Source of the DNA: Deltaproteobacteria bacterium | Lineage (GTDB): Bacteria > Desulfobacterota_D > UBA1144 > Nemesobacterales > JAJCZQ01 | Direction of reading: 5' to 3' | Assembly (NCBI GenBank): GCA_029262335.1 | Contig: JAJCZQ010000009.1 | Coordinates: 58,539-122,538 of the forward strand | DNA: 64,000 bases | Shown: positions 48,887-58,255 of the stretch, in pieces | Position numbering within the stretch: position 1 is the stretch's first letter | How the letters are laid out: every line of letters starts with the position of its first letter | Translations under genes and position numbers: made by a program | The notes under the pieces: model-generated | Databases searched by the model: none | What the model saw: only the letters and a program-made list of their open reading frames with translations | What the model was told of the DNA's origin: nothing

Positions 48887-49777
48887 CTAATCTTTCATGA
48901 ATATAGACCGCAGTTTTTGCTTATTAATTATAATAATCCCAAGCAGTACTAATACAATTCCTGCCAGCTGTAACATGCCGAATCTGTTGTACAGGAAAAC
49001 AACTCCAAATATTACTCCAAAAACCGGGGCAAGATAACCAATTAGTGAAGTGAAAAAAGGGCCTGCTCTGTCAATTAGCAGATAGTATCCGGAAAACCCA
49101 AACGCAGTGCTTATTACGGCAAGTCCTAAGAGGGCAAGTATATTTTCAGTATTTAATGGTGTCATGGTAGGCTCTTCAATTATAAAAGCCAGAACCGCTA
49201 TAATAATTGACGCAAATCCGATAGTGTAAGTAATGATGACGAATGGGTCGATATCCCTGGCATAAATCGGCACTAAGACACCGTTTACGGCATAACTGAA
49301 AAATGCTCCGAGTATAATAAGTGCTCCCATGAGAGTTGTATTGTGACTTAGTATATTGTTGATTCCAATAACCAGAACAAGGCCCGCCAGGGCAATAAAA
49401 AGTCCAGCAGCACCATGGGCCGTAAATTTTTCTGTTTTAAAGATAAATGCCGAAATTATGTAGGTAAATATAGGAAGAATTGCAAGCATTGTTGCGGCAA
49501 GTCCTGAAGAAATAATTTCCTCACTATATGCGATACCAAGCCATGGAATTGTTACTCCAAGTACACTGAAGAGAAGAAATGCCCGAATTTTTCTTAAAGG
49601 TTTGATTAAGTCTTTCTTCAACACAAGGCATATTATGAAAAGAGTTATAGTGGCTATGACGGCCCTTAAGGTCATTTCAGATATTGGAGTAATAGATCTT
49701 TCGCCAATTTTAACGAACAGGAAACCCAATGCCCAAAAAGCTGAAATTACTATCAGAATTATATAGTTAAGAGCCAT
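48887..49777 (-). CDS. EamA/DMT-family transporter
   Basis: 296 aa, ten membrane segments in two EamA repeats (FWALGFLFVKIGERSITPISEMTLR and GALIILGAFFSYAVNGVLVP). RhaT/YdcZ-type metabolite exporters have this layout. The substrate is unknown. It follows the propeller lipoprotein by 22 bp on the same strand. Confidence 0.88.
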   Translation of the reverse strand: MALNYIILIVISAFWALGFLFVKIGERSITPISEMTLRAVIATITLFIICLVLKKDLIKPLRKIRAFLLFSVLGVTIPWLGIAYSEEIISSGLAATMLAILPIFTYIISAFIFKTEKFTAHGAAGLFIALAGLVLVIGINNILSHNTTLMGALIILGAFFSYAVNGVLVPIYARDIDPFVIITYTIGFASIIIAVLAFIIEEPTMTPLNTENILALLGLAVISTAFGFSGYYLLIDRAGPFFTSLIGYLAPVFGVIFGVVFLYNRFGMLQLAGIVLVLLGIIIINKQKLRSIFMKD

Positions 49778-49799
49778 TAATGTTTATGTAAGTATAAAG

Positions 49800-50753
49800 T
49801 TAAAATGTAACAAATAAACGGTTTCCGCTGGCTGCAAGTACCCTTATTACAGCATCCCTTTCATTATCTGTTACGACTAAATTACCACTTGCTTCGAGGT
49901 GGTCTCCGACTGCACGCACAAATTCAGGGCCAAAACCAATATTCATATCTGATAAAATCATTCTGTCACCCGTATCGGGATCAACCCGAAAGACGCCCGG
50001 CAGGTCTGAATCGGTAACGAGCAAGTTCCCGTCTGCTTCCACGGCAATCTGGGTAGGTGCCTGGAATGAAGGGCCGTTACCCGTGGTATTATCCGAAAGG
50101 ATTATATGATCACCATTGTCACGGTCAATAAGTAAAATTGCCCTGAGCCCTGCGTCTGCAAGTACTATATTCCCATCGGCAAGAACAGCTACACCCCTTG
50201 GAGTTTCAAAATCCGGCCCTGTCCCCACTCCCTGGCCTGAAATAATTACACGGTCACCAGTTGATGTCTCTACTCCCAGGACAGTATCCATACCCCTGTC
50301 TTTTACCACTATATTGCCATCGGCTTCCAGTGCGAGGTCTCTTGGTTCCATCAGTTCCGGGCCTTCTCCTGTCCCGGCTCCTGATAAGATGGTGCGGTTA
50401 CCTGTTGCAGGATTAATGCTCACAATAGTGTTTGCCTCTGCATCAGCAAGTACTATAGTGCCGTCTTCAAGTACATCAATACCCCGTGGGTCAATTAGTT
50501 CTGCACCAGTCCCTATGCCGTCACCGGACAGGATGGAACGGTCGCCGGTAGTAATATCAACACGTACCACTGCGGGGATACCCCGGTCCGCAACTACCAG
50601 GTTGCCATTGGCCTCTACTGCAATACCCCTGGGATCGACAAGATTGGGCCCGGTTCCAACATTTGTTGTACCTTCATCACAAGCTGAAATTATTAGTATC
50701 AGTATCGCAGCTATGCTTATTAACTTAAGTGGCTGAATTTTTTCTATCCTCAT
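49800..50753 (-). CDS. Beta-propeller (NHL-like) lipoprotein
   Basis: 317 aa. Lipoprotein signal ending in ILIISAC, then six to seven repeats of about 43 residues, each with the pattern PRGIAVEANGNLVVADRG, a second strand AVVRVDITTGDRSILS, and a GxGTGxx linker. The layout predicts a complete NHL-type propeller that binds protein or sugar at the cell surface or periplasm. GGGAG precedes the ATG. Repeats are strongly alike at the protein level, suggesting internal duplication. Confidence 0.85.
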   Translation of the reverse strand: MRIEKIQPLKLISIAAILILIISACDEGTTNVGTGPNLVDPRGIAVEANGNLVVADRGIPAVVRVDITTGDRSILSGDGIGTGAELIDPRGIDVLEDGTIVLADAEANTIVSINPATGNRTILSGAGTGEGPELMEPRDLALEADGNIVVKDRGMDTVLGVETSTGDRVIISGQGVGTGPDFETPRGVAVLADGNIVLADAGLRAILLIDRDNGDHIILSDNTTGNGPSFQAPTQIAVEADGNLLVTDSDLPGVFRVDPDTGDRMILSDMNIGFGPEFVRAVGDHLEASGNLVVTDNERDAVIRVLAASGNRLFVTF

Positions 50754-50998
50754 AAATTTCTCCCGAACTTCTTAGTTATTTATGTCCCTAACCATTTAAT
50801 TCCATCATATAACAAAAGGTATAATCAGTCAAAATAGAAAAACTCAAAAATAAAAGCTGAACAAATTTATTAATAAAAAATAATATTGATAAAAAATATG
50901 GAATACAGCCGATAGACTTCAGACAGGCTATTTGTAATGTATAAAAGTTACTGGTGCAGTGCGATCCTTAGAAAAAAACAAGGACTAAATTTACAATC

Positions 50999-51026
50999 TT
51001 GTCTGATTGATAAAATGTGGTAATAT
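50999..51026 (+). promoter_or_regulatory. Candidate promoter of tRNA-Leu
   Basis: TTGTCT, 16-bp spacer, TAATAT, ending 17 bp before the tRNA. The remainder of the gap 50754-50998 is AT-rich and shows no ORF or repeat. Confidence 0.45.
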
Positions 51027-51043
51027 TTTGATCCTTTTGTAAC

Positions 51044-51127
51044 GCGAGAGTGGCGGAACTGGCAGACGCGCTAGACTTAGGATCTAGTACCGCAAGGTGT
51101 GGGAGTTCGACTCTCCCCTCTCGCATT
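51044..51127 (+). tRNA. tRNA-Leu (anticodon TAG)
   Basis: Acceptor GCGAGAG/CTCTCGC, D-arm TGGCGGAACTGGCAGACGCG, anticodon loop CTTAGGA on stem CTAGA/TCTAG, long variable arm, T-arm GGGAGTTCGACTCTCCC, discriminator A. CCA not encoded. Confidence 0.97.
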
Positions 51128-51158
51128 CCCCTTTTTTAGAAGCTAAAATTATATTTAT

Positions 51159-52169
51159 ATGAACATTAATAGTTTTATAAAAAACCTCCCAAAAGCAGAA
51201 CTGCACCTTCATATAGAGGGGACTCTTGAGCCGGAATTAATGTTTGAACTTGCAGGCAGAAACGGGATAAAACTACCGTATAACTCTGTCAAAGAGATTG
51301 AGGACGCATATAATTTTAATAACCTTCAGGATTTTCTGGACCTATATTACCAGGGGATGAATGTGCTAATAAACGTGAAAGATTTCTATGACCTTACAAC
51401 TGCTTACATTGAAAAAGTACATTCCCAATCGGTAAAACATATAGAAATATTCTTTGACCCCCAGGCCCATACATCAAGGGGTATAAGGTTTGAAACAGTA
51501 TTTGAAGGAATTAGCTCGGCACTTGCCGAGGGTGAAAAAAAATGCGGAATCACGTACAGGATCATTATGTGTTTCCTGAGGCACCTTGACCAGGATGATG
51601 CATTTAGAACTCTTGAAATGGCACTTCCCTTTAAAGACAGGATAATCGGGGTAGGGCTGGATTCATCTGAGAAGGGCTATCCACCTTCAAAATTCAGGGA
51701 CGTTTTTCTTAAAGCACGTGAAGAAGGTTTTCTTGCCGTTGCTCATGCCGGCGAAGAAGGGCCGGCAGAATATATCCGGGAAGCATTAGAACTGCTTGAT
51801 GTGAAAAGGATAGACCATGGAAACGCAATACTGGATGACGATGAACTTACCAAGTATGTAGCAGACAGGCAGATAGCACTTACTGTGTGTCCGTTATCTA
51901 ATTTAAAGCTAAAAGTAGTTGCCCATATGGACGATCATCCATTGACTGAGATGCTTGCAAAGGGACTTTTGGTCACAATCAATTCTGATGATCCTTCTTA
52001 TTTCGGGGGCTATGTTAATGAAAATTATGAAGCTGTGCAGAAGAGTTTTGGCCTTGAAGTTGCGGTACTCGCAGAACTTGCAAAAAACAGTTTTAAAGCT
52101 GCATTTATTGATGAGGACAAAAAACTAGAATTATGCAGGGAAGTTGAGGAGTATCTCGAAAAGTTTTAA
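51159..52169 (+). CDS. Adenosine/adenine deaminase family protein, probably adenine deaminase
   Basis: Zinc hydrolase of 336 aa with metal ligands His16 and His18 in AELHLHIEGTLEPE, HAGEEGPAEY near residue 195, VKRIDHGNAI and the catalytic Asp region TINSDDPSYFGGY near 276. The last motif (DDPxYFGGY) and length fit the adenine deaminase subgroup (ADE/Aah1-like) better than classical adenosine deaminase. It salvages adenine to hypoxanthine. 31 bp after tRNA-Leu. Confidence 0.88.
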   Translation: MNINSFIKNLPKAELHLHIEGTLEPELMFELAGRNGIKLPYNSVKEIEDAYNFNNLQDFLDLYYQGMNVLINVKDFYDLTTAYIEKVHSQSVKHIEIFFDPQAHTSRGIRFETVFEGISSALAEGEKKCGITYRIIMCFLRHLDQDDAFRTLEMALPFKDRIIGVGLDSSEKGYPPSKFRDVFLKAREEGFLAVAHAGEEGPAEYIREALELLDVKRIDHGNAILDDDELTKYVADRQIALTVCPLSNLKLKVVAHMDDHPLTEMLAKGLLVTINSDDPSYFGGYVNENYEAVQKSFGLEVAVLAELAKNSFKAAFIDEDKKLELCREVEEYLEKF

Positions 52170-52172
52170 TTC

Positions 52173-52352
52173 TTATTTAAACTGGAAGCCTTTTTTTAAT
52201 CTTGTTTCTGCGTCGGCAAAATGCTCTTTATATTCCCTTAGTTCCTCTTTAAGGGTTGCGGAGTCAACTTTTTCCGATACTTCACCAAGTTTTTCGTTTA
52301 TATTCTCAAGCAGGTGGACTATTTTTTTATCTTTATTACTTTCCATGTCCAT
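52173..52352 (-). CDS. Small coiled-coil protein
   Basis: 59 aa, just under the ORF-track cutoff. Minus-strand reading MDMESNKDKKIVHLLENINE, then EKLGEVSEKVDSATLKEELR-type heptads and a basic tail. GGGG precedes the ATG by eight bases. It converges on the deaminase gene (3 bp apart). The all-helical, charged pattern predicts a coiled coil; function unknown. Confidence 0.6.
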   Translation of the reverse strand: MDMESNKDKKIVHLLENINEKLGEVSEKVDSATLKEELREYKEHFADAETRLKKGFQFK

Positions 52353-52390
52353 AATAATAACCCCATTTTTTAGTTATTATAAAAAACAAT

Positions 52391-52675
52391 ATGCTAAGCC
52401 TCCGTAAAGTAAGGGAAATTAAATCAAATATAACGGCAGTTCTTTTTAAAAAAGACGAATATACGTTTGAAGGAATTATAAGGTGGCTAATGGAAAGGGA
52501 TTTTGGGTGTGAGTATTTTGAAGAAACAGATAATTACTATGTTTTTAAGCAGAAGACAAAAGGTAATTTCAGGTCATATGAGTTTCATAAAGTAGAAGAT
52601 TTTAATATTGCTGTGGAAGTAGGATCGGCAGAGGATGGAGAAATCAACGAAAAAGGTTCTTATCCCGAATTCTAA
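52391..52675 (+). CDS. Hypothetical protein
   Basis: 94 aa, soluble, with KDEYTFEGIIRWLMERDFGC and NYYVFKQKTKGNFRSYEFHKVED as its most ordered stretches. No signal peptide, no clear ribosome binding site; 38 bp from the divergent coiled-coil gene. Not a family I recognise. Confidence 0.6.
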   Translation: MLSLRKVREIKSNITAVLFKKDEYTFEGIIRWLMERDFGCEYFEETDNYYVFKQKTKGNFRSYEFHKVEDFNIAVEVGSAEDGEINEKGSYPEF

Positions 52676-53277
52676 TATATCCTGATGGATTCGTAATTAT
52701 CCTTAATACAGCTTTTGTAAAAACCTTTTTTCTCTTTGTTATTTATAAATGTTTTATAAAGTGCAAATGGTACGTCTTTAAATTCATACTGTGTTACATA
52801 GTTTTCCCTGGTAATAATGTAGAGTTTGTTGTTGAAAAAACTTACGGCAAGTATGTAGGGGTCACCAGTTGAAACAGCGGGAAAAGAGAGGCGGTCATAC
52901 TCCTGGCCTTTTTCCTGTTCTGTAAGTAAGTCTTCATTTATACAGAGCAGCCTGCCATAATTATCAGCAGTATCAGCAGCATATGATGCAGTTGTAAAAA
53001 ATAAGCAGATAAAAAAAATAAGTTTCATTCCGTATTTGATCTCCATGCCGGTTCTTTTAAAGTTTGCACGCGTTAATTTTGTAACAAAGTACTTTACAAG
53101 TTTTAAATCAAAAAATCTAAAAAGGACCGGACCCTTATTCGAATTAAGAGACATTACCTCAAGCTCAATACAGGCTTCACTATCAGAGAAGATATTGCGT
53201 CTTGTCCTTATTTTTCCAAGACCGTAGTAGTTTATTTTTCTTATGTCTTCTTCCAGCCTGATTTCTTTTGCATCCAT
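52672..53277 (-). CDS. Hypothetical protein with an internal signal-peptide-like segment
   Basis: 201-aa ORF in two parts. Residues 1-77 are a soluble domain (IRLEEDIRKINYYGLGKIRT, ACIELEVMSLNSNKGPVLFR). Residues 84-100 read MKLIFFICLFFTTASYA, a textbook signal peptide with AxA cleavage, followed by an exported domain with two cysteines. Either two genes are fused in frame, or translation of the exported part begins at ATG 53028, or it is a single-pass membrane protein. Family unknown. Confidence 0.6.
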   Translation of the reverse strand: MDAKEIRLEEDIRKINYYGLGKIRTRRNIFSDSEACIELEVMSLNSNKGPVLFRFFDLKLVKYFVTKLTRANFKRTGMEIKYGMKLIFFICLFFTTASYAADTADNYGRLLCINEDLLTEQEKGQEYDRLSFPAVSTGDPYILAVSFFNNKLYIITRENYVTQYEFKDVPFALYKTFINNKEKKGFYKSCIKDNYESIRIY

Positions 53278-53367
53278 TTCAAATATAAAAATACATAATT
53301 CTTTGAATATTTAGTATTATAAAATATATTAGTCAGAGATTTTAAATTACCTGTCCGGACATAATAA

Positions 53368-53772
53368 ATGAAAATACTACTTGCCATTACCGTTCTTTTC
53401 TTAACAACTACTTTTGTTTTTGCACAGGAGTGGGTTCTTATCGGCAATACAAGAGGCGGTGATACCTTTTACCTTGATAAATCCTCGATAAATAAAAAAG
53501 ATAATATAAGCACAGTGAATGAAAAACAGGTGTTTAAATTCTCACAGTTTTCGCAGAATGGTAACCTCTATGACCAGACATTGTTAATAAAAAAATATGA
53601 CTGTACTAATATGAATTTTACTATAATAGAAGCAATAGGGCAGGACCTTAATGGCAATACCATCTTTAAAGAAAATTTCGATAAATACTATGAAGGCAAT
53701 CCTTCAAAAAGATGGCTGAAAGTAGGCCCTGAATCACTTTTTCTAAAATCATACGAAATTGCATGTAAATAA
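53368..53772 (+). CDS. Exported surface-adhesin-E-like protein
   Basis: 134 aa. Signal peptide (LLAITVLFLTTTFVFAQ), then EWVLIGNTRGGDTFYLDKSSI and a beta-rich domain with one disulfide-capable pair of cysteines (KKYDCTN, YEIACK). This matches the adhesin-E-like pattern of small exported proteins. GGACATAATAA precedes the ATG. Role unknown, perhaps surface contact. Confidence 0.75.
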   Translation: MKILLAITVLFLTTTFVFAQEWVLIGNTRGGDTFYLDKSSINKKDNISTVNEKQVFKFSQFSQNGNLYDQTLLIKKYDCTNMNFTIIEAIGQDLNGNTIFKENFDKYYEGNPSKRWLKVGPESLFLKSYEIACK

Positions 53773-53802
53773 CTGTTGCATTATTATGGGGAGAATATCT
53801 GA

Positions 53803-54381
53803 ATGAAAGATCTAATTGGATTTAATTATATAGGAGATGCTTCCCATGATTTTGGAGAACTCCATATAAACTGGAAATGGCTTGTTGCCCTTGGGGCTGT
53901 TTTTGTATTACTTGGGACAGTTGGCCTGGGAATCACTTATTTTATAACAGTGGCAAGTGTATTTTTCCTTGGTTTTTTGCTTTTAATCGGCGGCGGTGCA
54001 CAGGTTGTACACCTTTTCAGATCTAAAGGGTGGAAGAGCACACTGCTACATCTACTCATTGCATTGCTTTACATATTTGCAGGTATTTGCGTCGTTACCA
54101 ACCCGGTTGCCGCTTCAATTACACTTACCCTTGTCTTTGCATGGATATTAATTGTGATTGGTATTTTCAGGATATTTATTGCTTTTCAGGCAAGGCAGTA
54201 TATGAACTGGCACTGGCTTCTGCTTGGGGGTTTTGTCTCAGTACTTTTTGGGCTTGTAATTATTAACGACTGGCCCGCCTCCGGACTTTTTGTTATTGGA
54301 TTAATAATTGCAATTGAGATGATAATCCATGGTATCGGGCTTATCTTTTTTGGTTATGGTCTAAAACATCACAGCAGTTAA
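53803..54381 (+). CDS. HdeD-family membrane protein (DUF308)
   Basis: 192 aa, six membrane segments in three DUF308 repeats (WKWLVALGAVFVLLGTVGL, LLHLLIALLYIFAGICVV, WHWLLLGGFVSVLFGLVI). HdeD members are tied to acid resistance in enteric bacteria. GGGGAG precedes the ATG. It follows the adhesin-E-like gene by 30 bp and converges on the lipoprotein gene with a 4-bp overlap. Confidence 0.88.
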   Translation: MKDLIGFNYIGDASHDFGELHINWKWLVALGAVFVLLGTVGLGITYFITVASVFFLGFLLLIGGGAQVVHLFRSKGWKSTLLHLLIALLYIFAGICVVTNPVAASITLTLVFAWILIVIGIFRIFIAFQARQYMNWHWLLLGGFVSVLFGLVIINDWPASGLFVIGLIIAIEMIIHGIGLIFFGYGLKHHSS

Positions 54382-54656
54382 AGATCGCTTAACTTCTTTT
54401 GCAGTTCTACGTATTCGGCCACATTCTGGTCATATTCTTCTTTTTCTGATTCGCAACCGGAAGGCCTGTCCTTAATACAACTGTTGTATTTATTTTTGGA
54501 CCTGACTACTTTCTGTCTCGATTCCAGGAGGCTTTCCTTATCGTCAGCTTTTTTGAAGCTGTTGCTTACCTCGCCCCCAACTCCCCTTGTGGCTTCTTTT
54601 CCGTAACTGCAGCCGAGCATAAGCGCCAATACCAGCATGGGTATAAACTTGTTCAT
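54378..54656 (-). CDS. Small lipoprotein
   Basis: 92 aa. Lipoprotein signal peptide with lipobox LMLGC, then a charged helical region (KKADDKESLLESRQKVVRSK) with two more cysteines (NSCIKDRPSGCESEKEE) suggesting a disulfide. GGGAGGTT precedes the ATG. Not a recognised family; coiled-coil content is likely. Confidence 0.7.
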   Translation of the reverse strand: MNKFIPMLVLALMLGCSYGKEATRGVGGEVSNSFKKADDKESLLESRQKVVRSKNKYNSCIKDRPSGCESEKEEYDQNVAEYVELQKKLSDL

Positions 54657-54786
54657 CTAACCTCCCGATATCATTGAATTAATAGTATAAAAATATAAAA
54701 AATGTAATATTTACAATTTGTTAAGTAACGAGTATATTATCACACTCTTTAAAATATTTAAACTAGAAGTTGGGGTAAAAATTATT

Positions 54787-56091
54787 ATGAAAGTTAATAT
54801 AGAAGATATAAATGATACACAGAAAAAGCTTGATGTATCCATTCCCTCAGACCTTGTAACAGGTAAAAGAGCGGAAATATTTGATGAATTCAAAAGAAAT
54901 GCAAGTATTAAGGGATTCAGGCCTGGTAAAGCCCCTGATAAATTGATTGAATCGATGTACGGTAAATCAATCAAACAGGAAGTTGCATCCCAGCTTGTTT
55001 CTGATTCCCTGGAAAAAGCCTTAAAAGAAGCCGACATGTCTCCTATTAACAGACCGGACGTTAACCCCGGGGAAGTTCAGACGGGAGAGGACTTCAACTA
55101 TTCTGTAGAGTTTGAAATAATCCCAAAATTCGAAATTTCAGAATATAGCGGACTCGAACTTAAGAAAAAGAAGATCGATATAAAGAAAAAAGATATTGAT
55201 AACACCATAAAGGAAATCACTGAAAGGGCTGCAACCTCAAATCCTGTGGAAGAAGACAGGAAGGTGAAAAAAGGTGATATCGTCGTAGTTGATTTTGAAG
55301 GCCAGATTGAAGGAACGACTGTAAATGACCTTAAACAGGAAGATGCAAAATTTGTTGCAGGCGAAGGGCAGTTGATCAAAGAGTTTGATGATAATATAAT
55401 CGGACTTAAAAAAGGAAAAGAAAAAAAGTTTGATGTTTCCTACGAAGAAGATTTCCAGATAAAAGAAGCTGCGGGAAAAACTGTAAACTTTACTATCAAA
55501 CTAAAAGAGATACATGAAAAAGTAGTGCCAAAAGCTGATGCTGCATTTGCAAAAGGGCTTGGCTTTGAAACACTTGAGGAACTTAAGGAAAAAATTAAGG
55601 AAGACCTCACAGCCCAGCAGGAAAGAACCGAACAGGGGAATTTAAAGCAGCAGATAGTAGATATTGTTGATAAGGACAATGATTTCCAGGTGCCTGAGGT
55701 ACTAATACAGGATGAAGCTGCAAGGCTTCATAGAGATTTCACAGCTAATTTTCAAAGGCAGGGTGTACAGATGCCTGAGCTGGATGAAACGGGATTTGCC
55801 AAGTTTAAGGAAATTGCAGCAAAAAATGTAAAGAGTTCTATTGTATTTGCCCAGATTGCCAAGAAGGAAAATATCAGGCCTGAAAGCAATGATGTACAGA
55901 ATAAACTTCACGAACTTTCTGCACAGCTCCAGGTGCCTATGGATAATCTTATGAAGGTTTACCAGGACGAAAACATGATGGCAAATATAGAATCAGCCAT
56001 TACCGAAGAGAAGGTAATCGAATTTATTAAAGAAAAAGCTAACATTGTCGAGGAGTTAGAAGCAAAAACTAAAATTGACAATGAAGAATAA
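54787..56091 (+). CDS. tig: Trigger factor chaperone
   Basis: Ribosome-bound folding helper with peptidyl-prolyl isomerase activity. The track starts at 54718; ATG 54787 fits the family N-terminus [15 protein letters not shown]. Ribosome-binding loop [19 protein letters not shown] near residue 40, FKBP domain [17 protein letters not shown] near 160-250, and the helical C-terminal arms. 434 aa, normal. Followed by clpP after 20 bp and clpX, the classical tig-clpP-clpX order. Confidence 0.98.
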   Translation: MKVNIEDINDTQKKLDVSIPSDLVTGKRAEIFDEFKRNASIKGFRPGKAPDKLIESMYGKSIKQEVASQLVSDSLEKALKEADMSPINRPDVNPGEVQTGEDFNYSVEFEIIPKFEISEYSGLELKKKKIDIKKKDIDNTIKEITERAATSNPVEEDRKVKKGDIVVVDFEGQIEGTTVNDLKQEDAKFVAGEGQLIKEFDDNIIGLKKGKEKKFDVSYEEDFQIKEAAGKTVNFTIKLKEIHEKVVPKADAAFAKGLGFETLEELKEKIKEDLTAQQERTEQGNLKQQIVDIVDKDNDFQVPEVLIQDEAARLHRDFTANFQRQGVQMPELDETGFAKFKEIAAKNVKSSIVFAQIAKKENIRPESNDVQNKLHELSAQLQVPMDNLMKVYQDENMMANIESAITEEKVIEFIKEKANIVEELEAKTKIDNEE

Positions 56092-56111
56092 GACAGTATA
56101 ATTTCTGTTTA

Positions 56112-56705
56112 ATGTCTTACGTACCCGTAGTAGTAGAACAAACCAGCAGAGGAGAGCGGGCTTATGATATCTTCTCACGACTTCTCAAAGACAGAATTGT
56201 ATTTCTAGGGTCCGCCATAGATGATTCTGTTGCCGATGTTGTCATTGCACAGCTACTTTTTCTCGAATCAGAGAATCCAGACAAGCCAATTTACATCTAT
56301 ATAAATTCACCGGGTGGCCAGGTAACATCGGGCCTCGCGATATATGATACTATGCAGTATATAAAACCGGATGTAAGCACAATTTGTATTGGACAGGCAG
56401 CCAGTATGGCAGCTGTACTTCTCGCAGCAGGGAAAAAGGGCCACAGATTTGCACTCCCCCATGCAAGGGTAATGATGCACCAGGTACTGGCAGGCGTACA
56501 GGGCCAGGCAAGTGATATTGAAATCCATGCAAAGGAAATATTAAGAGTTCGGGAAGACCTGAATAAGATACTTGAGACCCATACCGGTCAAACACTTGAA
56601 AAAATAGAAAAAGATACTGACAGAGATTTTTTCCTTAACGCACAAAGTGCTTTAGATTACGGCGTTGTAGATGCTATAATTACAAAGAGAGAGGAGGCTG
56701 TTTAG
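56112..56705 (+). CDS. clpP: ATP-dependent Clp protease proteolytic subunit
   Basis: Tetradecameric serine protease core. Catalytic Ser98 in [13 protein letters not shown], His123 in ARVMMHQ, and Asp near 172 in KDTDRDFF. 197 aa, normal; [24 protein letters not shown] is the typical ClpP start. The stop TAG shares its G with the GTG start of clpX. Confidence 0.99.
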   Translation: MSYVPVVVEQTSRGERAYDIFSRLLKDRIVFLGSAIDDSVADVVIAQLLFLESENPDKPIYIYINSPGGQVTSGLAIYDTMQYIKPDVSTICIGQAASMAAVLLAAGKKGHRFALPHARVMMHQVLAGVQGQASDIEIHAKEILRVREDLNKILETHTGQTLEKIEKDTDRDFFLNAQSALDYGVVDAIITKREEAV

Positions 56706-57979
56706 TGACGACAAGCAGACGAGATGGTAAAGAAGGTAAGCTTTACTGTTCTTTTTGTGGAAAGAGCCAAAAAGAAGTAAAAAAGCTTATTGCAGGTCCT
56801 ACTGTTTACATTTGTAACGAATGTATTGAGCTGTGTAATGAAATTATTGCAGAAGAGGATGCAAAGGAAGATACACTCAAAAAGAGTTATTCTCCGCTTC
56901 CTTCACCCCCACAGATAAAAGAATTTCTCGATGAATATGTAATTGGCCAGACAAGGGCAAAAAAAGTCCTTTCAGTAGCCGTTTATAATCACTACAAAAG
57001 AGTAGAACTTAATGACCTTAGCAATAAAAGAAACGAAGTAGAGATACAAAAAAGTAATATTATGCTCATAGGCCCGACAGGGTCGGGTAAAACACTCCTT
57101 GCGCAGACACTGGCAAGATTTCTTGATGTCCCTTTCGCAATAGTAGACGCAACCTGTTATACAGAGGCGGGTTACGTTGGTGAAGACGTTGAAAATATGA
57201 TTGTGAGCCTCCTGCAGGCAGCTGATTATGATGTAGAGCGTGCATCCAAAGGCATAATATATATTGATGAAATAGATAAAATTGCCAGAAAATCCGGCGA
57301 CAGTCCGTCAATCACAAGGGACGTGTCAGGCGAAGGTGTTCAGCAGGCACTTCTTAAAATAATGGAAGGTACAAAAGCAAATGTCCCTCCAAAAGGTGGA
57401 AGAAAGCACCCACAGCAGGAATTCATTCAGATAGATACAACAAATATACTTTTTATTGTTGGCGGTGCATTTTGCGGCCTTGATGATGTTATAAAAAACC
57501 GTATAGGAGAAAAATCCATAGGTTTTGGCGCATCCATTGAAAAAGTAGATGAAAAAGATTACGGATCATTATTAAAAATGACACAGCCCGAGGACCAGAT
57601 ACTTTTTGGTCTAATTCCTGAATTTGTAGGAAGGATACCGGTTGTTGCAACTCTTGATGAGCTTGATGAAGAATCACTTGTAGAAATATTAACTAAACCA
57701 AAGAACGCTGTAATAAAGCAGTTCCAAAAGCTAATGGAGCTAGAAGGTGTTGAGCTTGAAGTTACCAAGTCGGCACTTAAAGCAATTGCCCAGGAAGCTA
57801 TCAGTAGAAAGACCGGAGCACGTGGACTCAGAGCGATAATAGAATCTATAATGCTTGATATCTCTTACGAGGTACCCACTATCGAAGGTCTCAGACGCTG
57901 CGTAATTACTGAAGAAGTGGTTCATAATACCGGAGAACCTCTCTATTTTTACGAGGAAGAAAGGCGTATTGGCGCATAA
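56705..57979 (+). CDS. clpX: ATP-dependent Clp protease ATP-binding subunit ClpX
   Basis: AAA+ unfoldase that feeds ClpP. N-terminal zinc-binding domain with Cys15, Cys18, Cys37, Cys40 ([17 protein letters not shown]), Walker A GPTGSGKT near residue 121, Walker [17 protein letters not shown]-like loop [10 protein letters not shown], and sensor 2 [10 protein letters not shown]. 424 aa, normal. GTG start coupled to the clpP stop; GAGGAGG upstream. Confidence 0.99.
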   Translation: MTTSRRDGKEGKLYCSFCGKSQKEVKKLIAGPTVYICNECIELCNEIIAEEDAKEDTLKKSYSPLPSPPQIKEFLDEYVIGQTRAKKVLSVAVYNHYKRVELNDLSNKRNEVEIQKSNIMLIGPTGSGKTLLAQTLARFLDVPFAIVDATCYTEAGYVGEDVENMIVSLLQAADYDVERASKGIIYIDEIDKIARKSGDSPSITRDVSGEGVQQALLKIMEGTKANVPPKGGRKHPQQEFIQIDTTNILFIVGGAFCGLDDVIKNRIGEKSIGFGASIEKVDEKDYGSLLKMTQPEDQILFGLIPEFVGRIPVVATLDELDEESLVEILTKPKNAVIKQFQKLMELEGVELEVTKSALKAIAQEAISRKTGARGLRAIIESIMLDISYEVPTIEGLRRCVITEEVVHNTGEPLYFYEEERRIGA

Positions 57980-58051
57980 TACGGTATTTTCTGCTGGTTT
58001 TTTATAGACAAAATATAAATTTCAGTTATAAAATTAGTCCAATAATTTTTT

Positions 58052-58123
58052 GGGCGTTTAGCTCAGTGGGAGAGCGCTTGCCTTACAAGCAAGATGTCAC
58101 AGGTTCAAATCCTGTAACGCCCA
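58052..58123 (+). tRNA. tRNA-Val (anticodon TAC)
   Basis: Acceptor GGGCGTT/AACGCCC, D-arm TAGCTCAGTGGGAGAGC, anticodon loop CTTACAA on stem CTTGC/GCAAG, T-arm ACAGGTTCAAATCCTGT, discriminator A. CCA not encoded. Confidence 0.97.
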
Positions 58124-58137
58124 TTATTATTCCCGGT

Positions 58138-58215
58138 GGGGCCGTAGTTCAGCCTGGTTAGAACGCTGGCCTGTCAAGCCAGAGGTCGCGAGTTCAAATC
58201 TCGTCGGTCCCGCCA
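58138..58215 (+). tRNA. tRNA-Asp (anticodon GTC)
   Basis: Acceptor GGGGCCG/CGGTCCC with a G-U pair, D-arm TAGTTCAGCCTGGTTAGAAC, anticodon loop CTGTCAA on stem CTGGC/GCCAG, T-arm CGCGAGTTCAAATCTCG. The 3' CCA is encoded (58213-58215), unlike tRNA-Val 15 bp upstream, with which it is probably co-transcribed. Confidence 0.97.
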
Positions 58216-58255
58216 TTTTTTAAGCTTTTACTTTCATTCCAGTTACTTTTAACTT

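Noticed and set aside
50116-50736. 206-aa plus-strand ORF in the propeller lipoprotein
   Set aside because: Repeats mirror the NHL repeats of the opposite strand; it is a shadow.
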